In this document: positions 16,518 through 22,966 of the stretch, one piece after another
Layout of the letters: each line of letters starts with the position of its first letter
Numbering within the stretch: the first letter of the stretch is position 1
NCBI GenBank assembly: GCA_003517965.1
Contig: DOZO01000047.1
Coordinates: 1-42,323, forward strand
Origin: Desulfobulbaceae bacterium
Lineage (GTDB): Bacteria > Desulfobacterota > Desulfobulbia > Desulfobulbales > Desulfurivibrionaceae
Direction of reading: 5' to 3'
Length of the DNA stretch: 42,323 nucleotides
Program-made: the position numbers and the translations under genes
Notes under the pieces: generated by a model
Database searches by the model: none
The model's input: only the letters and a program-made list of their open reading frames with translations
Told to the model about the DNA's origin: nothing

Positions 16518-17144
16518 ATGCGTTGCCCAAAATGCGGCTACATCTCGTTTGATCGGCAGAAATCCTGCGGCAAGTGCGGCAATGACTTGATGGCGGTGGC
16601 GGAACAGCTCCAAGGCACGGTGGGTAAGAATGCCGCGCCTTTTTTTCTTGGGGCGATTCTTGGGGGGCAAAAAACAGGGGCAGAGCCTGAGTCTTCTCTT
16701 GACGAAGCGGAAGAGTTCCTGATTCTGGATGGGCAGGAAGCGCAAGTTCTGCCCGCAGATGAAGATGATTTCGAGCTTGTCGAGGTGCCGCTGGCAGGGG
16801 CCGTCCTGGAAGACCAGACTCCACCAGTGCTTGATCTTGAAAATATTGCTGTCGCGGATCTGGCCCCGTTACAGCCAGAGGGAAAAAAACCGGTGATAGC
16901 CATGAAGCCGGAAGCAGGGCCAGAAAATCTTGCCGGGCAAGAGAACCTTGCTGACGATCTTGAGGTTATGATGGCGGAGCCACCGGTCATGGCGGAGGAT
17001 AATGAAGAGATTCACGATATTTTTGAGTTGTTTCTTGAAGATGGTAAAAAGACTGCAGTCTCTGCTGTTGAGCCTGAAAAAACTGCAAGTGCGGGGCCTG
17101 ACATCCCGGATCTTGGTTTGACCCTGGAAAAAGATGACCAGTAG
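16518..17144 (+). CDS. Zinc-ribbon protein with long acidic tail
   Basis: The 208-residue protein starts with a four-cysteine zinc ribbon ('MRCPKCGYISFDRQKSCGKCGNDL', CxxC-x12-CxxC), then is mostly acidic and low in complexity, with many Glu, Asp, Pro and Ala. No enzymatic domain is seen. The AGGGAGA site before the ATG is good. It overlaps the next gene, an RDD membrane protein, by 11 bp, so they probably act together. The family appears in delta-type bacteria as uncharacterised zinc-ribbon proteins; function unknown. Confidence 0.8.
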   Translation: MRCPKCGYISFDRQKSCGKCGNDLMAVAEQLQGTVGKNAAPFFLGAILGGQKTGAEPESSLDEAEEFLILDGQEAQVLPADEDDFELVEVPLAGAVLEDQTPPVLDLENIAVADLAPLQPEGKKPVIAMKPEAGPENLAGQENLADDLEVMMAEPPVMAEDNEEIHDIFELFLEDGKKTAVSAVEPEKTASAGPDIPDLGLTLEKDDQ

Positions 17145-17616
17145 GGAGAGCGACACGCCTATGGATGAGGAAGCCATCTCCCCGCCGCAATACGCTGGTT
17201 TTCTTGCCCGAGGGATGGCCATGGGGATCGATATTCTCTTGATTCATCTGTTGTATTTCTGTTGCCTGTGTGCGGTGGCCGCCGCTTTGGGGGGGCATTT
17301 TCTCAACTGGCCCGACCTGCTTTCTTCCATTTTTTTCTGTTTTATTTTTTTCCCGCTCACCTTCCCCCTGTTTATCGCGATATATTTTCTGGCCCTGCAT
17401 GGGTGGCAGGGGCAGACTCCTGGCAAGATGTTCATGGGTCTCAAGGTGGTGCGGACCGATAGTGGAGAGGTTCCCCCTGGGCTGGCCTTTTTGCGCTTTG
17501 TCGGCTATGGCCTGTCTGCCTTGCCCTTGGGGCTTGGATTTTTCTGGAGTATTATTGATCGGGAAAAATGCGCCTGGCACGATCATCTGGCCAGCACCAG
17601 GGTGGTAATGAAATAG
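17134..17616 (+). CDS. RDD family membrane protein
   Basis: The 160-residue protein has the RDD pattern: 'YAGFLARGMAMGIDILLIHLLY' with the Arg and Asp of helix one, a second hydrophobic stretch around 50-85, 'GQTPGKMFMGLKVVR' and the ending 'DREKCAWHDHLASTRVV'. RDD proteins are small membrane proteins, some linked to ion transport. The ATG at 17134 overlaps the previous gene by 11 bp; an ATG at 17161 behind GGGAGAG is an alternative. tRNA-Phe follows 44 bp downstream. Confidence 0.87.
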   Translation: MTSRESDTPMDEEAISPPQYAGFLARGMAMGIDILLIHLLYFCCLCAVAAALGGHFLNWPDLLSSIFFCFIFFPLTFPLFIAIYFLALHGWQGQTPGKMFMGLKVVRTDSGEVPPGLAFLRFVGYGLSALPLGLGFFWSIIDREKCAWHDHLASTRVVMK

Positions 17617-17660
17617 GTTGACAAGCAGGGCATATTTCAATATATGATAGCTACTTTTGC

Positions 17661-17736
17661 GCCGGGATAGCTCAGTCGGTAGAGCATCGGACTGAAAATC
17701 CGAGTGTCCCTGGTTCGATTCCTGGTCCCGGCACCA
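17661..17736 (+). tRNA. tRNA-Phe (GAA)
   Basis: A complete 76-nt cloverleaf with encoded CCA. The acceptor stem pairs GCCGGGA with TCCCGGC. The anticodon loop CTGAAAA is closed by TCGGA/TCCGA, and the T-loop contains GGTTCGATTCC. It marks the left edge of the accessory region. Confidence 0.97.
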
Positions 17737-17745
17737 GTAAAATCA

Positions 17746-17780
17746 AGGGTTTCAAGGCTTAGGCTTTGAAACCCTTTTTT
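17746..17780 (+). terminator. Terminator after tRNA-Phe
   Basis: AGGGTTTCAA pairs with TTGAAACCCT over 10 bp, with inner GGC/GCT near-pairing, followed by six T. Confidence 0.85.
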
Positions 17781-18113
17781 CATTTTCAGTCACCATGCGC
17801 AAGCACTTTTTGACTGCAACCAACTCTGTTCACCATAAACCAGTCGATGCCGGTTGGCTGGTTTACCTTGGTAGTATTCGACACAGCTACATCATAAAAC
17901 AAAACAGGCCATGAGAGAGACATCGCGAATTGCATTAATATTTTGTTCTTGACGCTTTCGGTCATTTTCTTATAGCCTGACATGACTGCCATATTTTTTT
18001 GGGTTTTGCGGAGACTGGCGAGACGATTTGGAGCCTGGGAGTAAACCGCACACAGCTGTGTTTTTCCGGCTATCATGATTTTTGGGATGATATGTGGGTC
18101 TGCTGAATAACTT
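17781..18113. other. Gap between tRNA-Phe and the gene cassette
   Basis: No supported gene. A minus-strand open frame (17786-18142) exists, but it has no recognisable family, no good ribosome site, and its start lies inside the cassette boundary. A TATCAT/ATGATA hairpin lies at about 18070-18092. No copy of the tRNA 3' end, which would mark an integrase attachment site, is seen. Confidence 0.5.
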
Positions 18114-18114
18114 G

Positions 18115-18779
18115 TTGGGCCTACTAGCACTGGAGTCACCATGGAACCGTTTCACATCGGCGGGCAGATAGCTGAAGGCACCGACAACGCAATTTTTGAT
18201 GCGGTTGCACGGAAGATCGCCAACGGCTACAGGGAACTGACGCTCACAATTAACTCGACAGGTGGATGCGTCGGCACGTCCATTGCAATCTATTCCATGC
18301 TTCGCTCGCTCCCGATACCAGTCACGACTTATGTCATCGGAACCTGCCAGTCTGCTGCCGTACTGATCTTTCTCGCCGGATCCAAGAGACTTATTACTCC
18401 GTCCTCTACGCTCATGACTCACGGCCCCGCTAGGCAAACGAGTCAGAGCATCACGCTGGAGGTCGCGGAACAAATTGTCGAGGCGCTGAAGTGTGACCAT
18501 CATGCGATGGCTACCATCATCTCCGAGCGCCTTGGCATAGATCATGATGGCGCGCTCCAGTACATATTGAGCGAGCACTGGTTCAGTGCAGAGGAAGCCA
18601 CTAAGGCGAAGTTCGCCACTGAGATTTCTGAGCTTTGTCATGAATCACCGATCCTACGGTAGGCCCAACCCGGCAGTTAACACGGACGCTGCGCCATTTG
18701 TCGTCTTTTCGTTCATCGTTTCTCTACCTCCTGTAGCTTCGGTTGCTGTCCGTGTGGCGCAGCGCCGGTTACTTTCACG
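18115..18779 (+). mobile_element. Integron gene cassette carrying a ClpP-like gene
   Basis: The cassette is bounded by GTTGGGC at 18114-18120 (5' recombination core) and GTTGGTC at 18779-18785 (R' of the attC). It holds one gene read in the same direction, with only 20 nt before its ATG and its stop codon directly next to R''. This is the classic layout of a promoterless gene cassette. No integron integrase or attI is seen in the window, so this is an orphan cassette or the edge of a larger array that has decayed. Confidence 0.7.
18141..18662 (+). CDS. ClpP-like serine protease (S14) in a gene cassette
   Basis: The 173-residue protein has the ClpP/crotonase-like fold. The oxyanion segment 'LTINSTGGCVGTSIAIY', nucleophile Ser in 'GTCQSAAVLIFLAG' and active-site His in 'STLMTHGP' are all present; the third residue probably lies in the later 'ERLGIDHD' helix region. 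It lacks a propeptide and has a short handle and C-terminus compared with housekeeping ClpP (about 195-205 residues). Unlike chromosomal clpP it has no clpX or tig neighbour, but sits inside an integron cassette whose attC begins right at its stop codon. Partner unfoldase and targets are unknown; self-assembled peptidase activity or work with host ClpX/ClpA are both possible. Confidence 0.85.
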   Translation: MEPFHIGGQIAEGTDNAIFDAVARKIANGYRELTLTINSTGGCVGTSIAIYSMLRSLPIPVTTYVIGTCQSAAVLIFLAGSKRLITPSSTLMTHGPARQTSQSITLEVAEQIVEALKCDHHAMATIISERLGIDHDGALQYILSEHWFSAEEATKAKFATEISELCHESPILR

Positions 18780-18785
18780 TTGGTC
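18663..18785 (+). repeat. attC recombination site (123 bp)
   Basis: R'' GCCCAAC (18663-18669) and R' GTTGGTC (18779-18785) are the outer cores. Inside, CGCTGCGCCA (18687-18696) pairs perfectly with TGGCGCAGCG (18755-18764). Between cores and inner arms, AGT-AAC pairs with GTTACT with unpaired bases on one side, as in folded single-stranded attC. The length lies in the known range of 57-141 bp. Confidence 0.75.
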
Positions 18786-18808
18786 GCTTCTAATTATCGA
18801 GATGTCAC

Positions 18809-18907
18809 ATGCTTCAATCGATACATTTTAAAAACTACTGGTGTTTCGATGACCACGAATTGCCTCTAAACCGTGAGACAATAGTTGTCGGTAGAAATAA
18901 AGGGTAA
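18809..18907 (+). pseudogene. Truncated start of an OLD/RecF-like ATPase gene
   Basis: This 32-codon frame begins ATG and reads like the N-terminus of OLD-family/RecF-type ABC ATPases: 'MLQSIHFKNYWCFDDHE' then 'ETIVVGRNKG', i.e. the first beta strands up to the edge of the P-loop (family pattern VGxNxxGKS). It stops just where GKS should come. The break coincides with repeat sequence (GGGGTCAGACC) starting at 18910. OLD-type ATPases are common in phage defence (for example GajA). It starts 24 nt after the attC core, so it may have been the next cassette. No remainder is seen downstream. Confidence 0.6.
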
Positions 18908-18909
18908 TC

Positions 18910-19161
18910 GGGGTCAGACCAGAATGGCACTAGTTTAAGCATTTGTAGCCTGATATTTGACGGACTCGTAACAACTCAAAAAACTACATATTCCGTCATT
19001 CCGGCGAAGGCCGGAATCCAGTGTTTTCGGCGAGTTACAGTAAGGCTGGACCCCGGCCTTCGCCGAGGTAACGAGTTATTGCGAGTCCATCGAATTTAGC
19101 TAATATTCTTAGATGATTCCGCAGGTGAAAAACCTTAAACTAGCGCCATTCGGGTCAGACC
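18910..19161. repeat. Outer inverted-repeat element with GGGTCAGACC ends
   Basis: GGGTCAGACC occurs on both sides (18911-18920 and 19152-19161). Just inside lie 18-nt inverted repeats GAATGGCACTAGTTTAAG (18922-18939) and its complement at 19134-19151, with one mismatch. The element encloses a second one at 18957-19094. No transposase is encoded. It seems to have interrupted the OLD-like gene. Confidence 0.6.
18957..19094. repeat. Nested MITE with GACGGACTCG-type ends
   Basis: Terminal inverted repeats are TTGACGGACTCGTAACAACTC-like at 18957-18977 and the complement at 19072-19094. Inside is the widespread CATTCCGGCGAAGGCCGGAA palindrome near 18995-19018 and a partner CCCCGGCCTTCGCCG at 19050-19065. 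It is non-coding and probably mobilised in trans. Confidence 0.65.
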
Positions 19162-19196
19162 ACGTTTATCTGTGCTGGTTTCTCTTTTTTATGGGC

Positions 19197-19221
19197 GAAT
19201 GTCCGAAACTCTAACCTGAGC
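19197..19221 (+). repeat. Left copy of a 25-nt inverted repeat flanking 2.9 kb
   Basis: The 25 nt beginning GAATGTCCGAAACTC match the reverse complement of 22101-22125 at 22 of 25 positions. The pair brackets the DisA_N gene, the YyaL fragment and the HD-GYP gene. Around the left copy, TATGGG/CCCATA also forms a small hairpin. Confidence 0.55.
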
Positions 19222-19236
19222 TACCCATAGTTTCGC

Positions 19237-19275
19237 GGACACCAAGATAAGGGTAATATACCCGAGGAGGTGTCC
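19237..19275 (+). promoter_or_regulatory. Hairpin covering a strong ribosome site
   Basis: GGACACC (19237-19243) pairs with GGTGTCC (19269-19275), enclosing an inner hairpin GGGTA-ATA-TACCC (19251-19263). The GAGGAGG ribosome site of the small ORF at 19277 is partly in the 3' arm. It could gate translation. Alternatively GTTTCGCGGACACC and the GAGGAGGTGTCC-ATG layout may be the left end of a decayed insertion sequence. Confidence 0.4.
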
Positions 19276-19276
19276 A

Positions 19277-19348
19277 ATGGCAGAAAAGCTTATTTTCAGG
19301 ACCTGCTTTAACCCTTTTGGAACCTTTACTAGTAAAAAGTTCGGGTAA
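19277..19348 (+). CDS. 23-residue leader ORF upstream of the DisA_N gene
   Basis: ATG-GCA-GAA-AAG starts 23 codons ending at TAA 19346-19348, five bases before the next gene's ATG. It has the strongest ribosome site of the region (GAGGAGG). The peptide (MAEKLIFRTCFNPFG...) resembles nothing I know. It could be a leader peptide, or the remaining start of a transposase gene. Confidence 0.35.
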   Translation: MAEKLIFRTCFNPFGTFTSKKFG

Positions 19349-19353
19349 ATGTC

Positions 19354-20580
19354 ATGTTATTAAATCCAAGAATAGCAGCGGAGCTTCATCGGGCATGGAC
19401 TGATCATCAAAACAATCCTGCGTTTGGGAAAGATAGCCGACCTATACCGTTGCAGGGTGAGTTTGCGATACTTATAGACACCATGTTCCAAGCGTCTCTT
19501 TTAAAGGAAGAAGGAGTAAGTATTTTGTCTGGCGTTGCCTGGATATCAAAAAATGATTTTATTCGATTTGAAATACCGAAGTATCGTGAAACAGAGCTAT
19601 GTTTATATTTTGAAACCCCTATTGAATTTACAGCAAAAAATTTGGCAAAAATGAATGGGATTGTTAACGGAAAGTCGGGCGCTTTACTTGCTGTTTCAGA
19701 TGGAGATGGAGTGGTCATTTGGGGAATATGTTATTTTGCACATCCGTTGAAAACTCTAAATGAAATTCCGGCTGGAATACCTTGCGCAAGGCATTTTTCA
19801 CCAGACTGCCCAATGGTTACTATTTCTGGGGTTGGAAGGCTTGAAATTACAAGAGGTTCGAGTAGGTTGGGGCTTATAGAAAATGGTGCTTATTTGCCTT
19901 CTCATGTTGACATTATTACTTACAGCATTGTAGGAAAATATATTTTAAAAAAATTTGGTATAGAAACTAATGGCAAGAGCTATAGAAATAACACAGAGGC
20001 TAACATAGCGCGTACCCATCTTTCTTGTATACGCTATATGGTAGAAGTTTTGGCTCAGAGAAAACAGGGCGCTACTATTATTATCGTTCCGAATAAAGAA
20101 ACTACTTCAGGACTATTCGATACCGCGTGGGGCATAACCGGTAATATCGAAATTAGTATATTGCAACAACAAAAAATAAAATACGAAGAGGAAAAATTCT
20201 CCGGAATGCTTTCACACTTAAAGGTATCAGAAACTTTGCGTAATAGGCTGAGGAGTCTTGTTGATTTATCAAAAATGGATGGAGCATTGTTAATAACACA
20301 TGATTTAAATGTAATAGGGTTTGGTGTTAAATTGAAAGCTCCTAAGTGGAGCGGAAATGTTTGTCAAGGAGAAATACCGTACTGCATTTGTAATCAACCT
20401 CTAGAGTTTAGCAGATTAGGAACCAGGCATAATTCAGCCCTTGATTTTGTTGGTAAAGTAGAAGGTGCAATTGCTTTTGTATCTTCTTCTGATGGTCCTA
20501 TTCGAGTCATGACGAAGGATGTAGATTGTGAAAGAATAATATATTGGCCAGATTGTCGAGAATCGAAGTTTAAAAAGTAA
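19354..20580 (+). CDS. DisA_N (diadenylate cyclase) domain protein with N-terminal sensor-like region
   Basis: The 408-residue protein ends in a DisA_N-type domain, the fold that makes cyclic di-AMP from ATP: 'DGALLITHDLNVIGFGVKL' (Asp309-Gly310-Ala311), then 'LGTRHNSALDF' (Gly356-Thr357-Arg358-His359-Asn360) and 'GAIAFVSSSDGPIRVM'. These match the DGA and GTRHR motifs of DisA/CdaA, except that RHR is RHN. The first 280 residues have no membrane segment and include 'SGALLAVSDGDGVVIWGICYF' and 'MVTISGVGRLEITRG', which look like the sensor-type domains reported N-terminal to DAC domains; exact family uncertain. The gene is clearly more AT-rich than its neighbours and lies among mobile repeats, so it was probably acquired. 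No c-di-AMP phosphodiesterase or effector gene is adjacent. Confidence 0.75.
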   Translation: MLLNPRIAAELHRAWTDHQNNPAFGKDSRPIPLQGEFAILIDTMFQASLLKEEGVSILSGVAWISKNDFIRFEIPKYRETELCLYFETPIEFTAKNLAKMNGIVNGKSGALLAVSDGDGVVIWGICYFAHPLKTLNEIPAGIPCARHFSPDCPMVTISGVGRLEITRGSSRLGLIENGAYLPSHVDIITYSIVGKYILKKFGIETNGKSYRNNTEANIARTHLSCIRYMVEVLAQRKQGATIIIVPNKETTSGLFDTAWGITGNIEISILQQQKIKYEEEKFSGMLSHLKVSETLRNRLRSLVDLSKMDGALLITHDLNVIGFGVKLKAPKWSGNVCQGEIPYCICNQPLEFSRLGTRHNSALDFVGKVEGAIAFVSSSDGPIRVMTKDVDCERIIYWPDCRESKFKK

Positions 20581-20677
20581 ACAACAAAAGTATTCGCTTT
20601 AGTGGGGCTATTTTTTGGGGGTAGATTTCATTCATCGGGACGCCGGGAGCGGCTGTTTTTTTATTCATGTTCAGTGG

Positions 20678-20791
20678 CGGCGTCCGGTGATACATCTCGT
20701 GGACGGTAAAGCGACGGCCTATGTGTGCGAGAATGGGGTTTGCAAACTTACGGGCACTGATCTGGAAGCGTTGTGCGCCGATCTTGATTGA
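20678..20791 (+). pseudogene. C-terminal fragment of a YyaL/DUF255 thioredoxin-domain protein
   Basis: This frame reads RRPVIHLVDGKATAYVCENG followed by VCKLTGTDLEAL and ends at TGA 20789-20791. It matches the end of YyaL/SPATA20-type proteins, which close with a '..AYVC..xxC..P.tdp..L' pattern. The rest of that large gene (normally about 600-700 residues) is missing; AT-rich sequence of the acquired gene lies immediately upstream. It suggests that the insertion or a deletion removed the gene. Confidence 0.55.
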
Positions 20792-20850
20792 ACAGGGGAT
20801 AGCGGATGGCACTGTAAATTACAGAACGGAAAACATCATAATGACAAGCT

Positions 20851-22062
20851 TTAATCGGTGGTCTGGAAAATCCTTTTAATCTCCGGCAGATTTTTTACAA
20901 AAAGATCAACCAGTTTGGGGTCGAAGTAGCTGCTGCGCAGTCTTGTTACTTCAGACACAGCATTTTCAAAATCCCACGCCTTTTTGTATGGTCTTTCTGA
21001 GGTGAGGGCGTCGAAAACATCACAGATGGAGGTAATTCGGCTGGCCAAGGGAATTTGCCATTCTGTAAGGCCCCGGGGATAACCTGAGCCATCCCAGCGT
21101 TCATGGTGGCTGAGAGCAATTGTTTTGGCTACCGTCAAAAGAAAGGAATCGCCTCCGCCCAAGAGATCTGCCCCTACCTGACAATGAGTTTTTATGATCT
21201 CGAACTCATTAGAAGAAAGCGGGCCCGGTTTGCGCAGGATCGAATCATCTATGCCAAGCTTGCCTACGTCGTGCATGGGCACGGCATGAAACAGCGCCCA
21301 GTTGGCTTTCTTGCTCAGACCAAAGGAACGCCCGAGGATCCCGCAATACTGGCTCAACCGTTTGATATGGGCACCGGTCTCACCATCACGATAGGCGGCA
21401 GCATTGGTCAAACGACTCACTACATCAAGCTCGGCCTTACGCAGTGCCTTGGTCCGCTCGACCACAATAAACTCCAGATTATCTTTGTGGAAGGAAAGCT
21501 CACCCTGTATCTCAATGAGTTTCTCTTCAAGCATCATCTCTTTGGTAACATCAATTAGAGAGCCATAGGAGAGCATAACCCTGTCACGATCATGTATCTC
21601 GATTCTGGCCAGATCTTTAAGCCATACCGGGCCGCTGTTTGCATCGATTTTATAGATCGCCTCCACGGCTCCGCCCCGTTCCGCAATGCGGCGCATGGAA
21701 TTTCGCATACTGTCAAGCTGGGATCGATCACGGATGATCTTGTCGATGGCAGAAGGGGTTTTCTGCTTTCGGTAAAGGCAACGGGTGATGATATTGGCGC
21801 GAAAGGCATCGGCCAGATCTGTCGTTTTAAGCCCGAGGAGCGAGTGCAGACGTGAACCCGTGTATTCGTACCAGATATGCTCGTCATCGGGGTGCCAGGC
21901 CGCGATGTAAGGAATTATCGGTGAACCTATTCTTTCCAGAGCTTCAAGGTGGACAATGGCTTGAGAAAGATTGTGCTTAAGTTCCTTACTATAAGATCCG
22001 GCAAGGATTCTGCCGGTATAGTTGAACTGTTTTCGTAAATAGGCGGGTATGTCTTCAGCCAT
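20851..22062 (-). CDS. PAS/HD-GYP domain protein, putative c-di-GMP phosphodiesterase
   Basis: The 403-residue soluble protein has a PAS-like region at about 45-175 (ending 'GSLIDVTKE'), a coiled coil at about 175-215, and an HD-GYP domain. The metal-binding His264-Asp265 ('HDVGKLGI') and HHExxDGxGYP ('HHERWDGSGYP', His319-His320) are complete, so c-di-GMP hydrolysis to GMP is likely. The domain also retains 'TGAHIKRLSQYC'. The ATG at 22062 has AAGGA immediately before it, closer than usual. Inverted repeats 19197/22101 flank it together with the DisA_N gene. Confidence 0.9.
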   Translation of the reverse strand: MAEDIPAYLRKQFNYTGRILAGSYSKELKHNLSQAIVHLEALERIGSPIIPYIAAWHPDDEHIWYEYTGSRLHSLLGLKTTDLADAFRANIITRCLYRKQKTPSAIDKIIRDRSQLDSMRNSMRRIAERGGAVEAIYKIDANSGPVWLKDLARIEIHDRDRVMLSYGSLIDVTKEMMLEEKLIEIQGELSFHKDNLEFIVVERTKALRKAELDVVSRLTNAAAYRDGETGAHIKRLSQYCGILGRSFGLSKKANWALFHAVPMHDVGKLGIDDSILRKPGPLSSNEFEIIKTHCQVGADLLGGGDSFLLTVAKTIALSHHERWDGSGYPRGLTEWQIPLASRITSICDVFDALTSERPYKKAWDFENAVSEVTRLRSSYFDPKLVDLFVKNLPEIKRIFQTTD

Positions 22063-22100
22063 TCCTTAACCAGGTGTAGTAAGTTTTAGGAGAACTCTGG

Positions 22101-22125
22101 GTTCAGGTCAGACTTTCGGACATTC
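22101..22125 (-). repeat. Right copy of the 25-nt inverted repeat
   Basis: On the minus strand it reads like 19197-19221 (22/25). It lies 38 bp upstream of the HD-GYP gene start. A GGTCAGACTTTCGGACATTC core is recognisable, similar in style to the GGGTCAGACC motifs at 18911 and 19152. Confidence 0.55.
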
Positions 22126-22448
22126 ATCCACATAATCCATCTCGAATATAACTGGGGTCAAGTATAAAAAATCAGCTTTTTCTGTCACCATGATCTGCGT
22201 CTACACGATCAAGAGTACGACCATCACGAGAGGGTGGGGGGGGCGAGGGCATGGGGTCTATCATGTGATTATTGCAGATGACAGCCATCCCTGAAAAAGT
22301 TAATGTCTACTTCGATGGGGGGAGACTATGGACACTGCCCGTATTTCCCGTTTCTTTCCGCATGGAAGATTTAACATGTTTAACTTTTTCAATAAATCAT
22401 GTTGTCAAGATTGCGAGAAAGGCGGGATAACCTCAGCGATGCTGGTGT
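22126..22448. other. Gap between HD-GYP gene and small ORFs
   Basis: No supported gene. It contains a GGGGTCAAG motif at about 22153, a G-run at 22231-22240, and an open frame on the plus strand (22328-22519, 63 codons, with a GGGGGGAGA site) that resembles no family and overlaps a better minus-strand candidate. Confidence 0.4.
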
Positions 22449-22586
22449 TCAGCTTCCCAGCCTTTGCAGGCCAGGACGATATACCGAAAGTCCGCCGCCA
22501 GCGAAGTAAACGTGCATAAGCGCATGGTCTTTTTCGCGAACTTCAATACGGTACTTGCCATTACGGAATCGTTGCTTTGTGGTCAT
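22449..22586 (-). CDS. Small DUF4160-like ORF, possibly truncated
   Basis: The 45-residue frame 'MTTKQRFRNGKYRIEVREKD' continues 'HALMHVYFAGGGLSVYR'. The pattern of a short basic start, RIxVREKDH and HVxFAGG resembles DUF4160 proteins, small toxin-antitoxin-associated proteins with an HxHV core; here the HVHV is HVYF. It is shorter than the usual 75-90 residues and has a weak ribosome site. Coding is supported only by this resemblance. Confidence 0.4.
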   Translation of the reverse strand: MTTKQRFRNGKYRIEVREKDHALMHVYFAGGGLSVYRPGLQRLGS

Positions 22587-22644
22587 GCCGTTAAGGTATA
22601 GACAATTTTTCTATATGTCAAAATAATTCTCACTACATGAAGTG

Positions 22645-22854
22645 TCAAGCATGATCGGGGGATACAGGGGTCGCCTGATCGAGGAAGTATTGCGCCCAGC
22701 ATTCCCAGGCTACCGTGTCCAGGTCGCATTCGCCGGGGCAGGGGTACTGCTCGACCACATGGGGGCAACGACCGCAGCGGGCTGTGCAGATATGCTTGGC
22801 CGCCTTTTCCAGGGCGGTGGTCAAGGTGGAGGTGTCACGCATTTGTGTTTTCAT
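22645..22854 (-). CDS. Small cysteine-rich protein
   Basis: The 69-residue protein has six cysteines in its middle (CTARCGRC...CPGEC...WEC), suggesting metal or Fe-S binding or disulfides. A good AAGGAA site lies 8 nt before the ATG at 22854. No signal peptide or known domain. It stands alone between repeats, on the same strand as the PhoR-like kinase but 160 bp downstream of it. Confidence 0.6.
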   Translation of the reverse strand: MKTQMRDTSTLTTALEKAAKHICTARCGRCPHVVEQYPCPGECDLDTVAWECWAQYFLDQATPVSPDHA

Positions 22855-22872
22855 GGGATTTTTCCTTGTTAA

Positions 22873-22910
22873 AGTTGAGTTGGGCAGATAGCCTGCCCAA
22901 ACGAAACTTG
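22873..22910 (+). repeat. Palindromic repeat R1, variant copy
   Basis: TTGGGCAG-ATAGC-CTGCCCAA forms the same 8-bp hairpin as R1 at 10511 and 39631, with a paired A-to-G / T-to-C change that keeps base pairing, followed by the shared ACGAAACTT. It lies in the 160-bp gap downstream of the kinase gene. Confidence 0.7.
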
Positions 22911-22966
22911 ATGGTCTCGTAAAAAAGGAAAAAGGTCACATGTCCGTAAGACAAATTAAACAAGTT

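Noticed and set aside
17661..18140. tRNA-Phe as integration site of a genomic island
   Set aside because: No tyrosine integrase and no repeated tRNA 3' end were found in the window.
17786..18142. Minus-strand open frame of 118 codons between tRNA-Phe and the cassette
   Set aside because: No family resemblance, no ribosome site, starts across the cassette boundary and ends in the tRNA terminator region.
22328..22519. Plus-strand ORF of 63 codons with a purine-rich ribosome site
   Set aside because: No recognisable sequence, and it overlaps the minus-strand DUF4160-like frame, which has better support.
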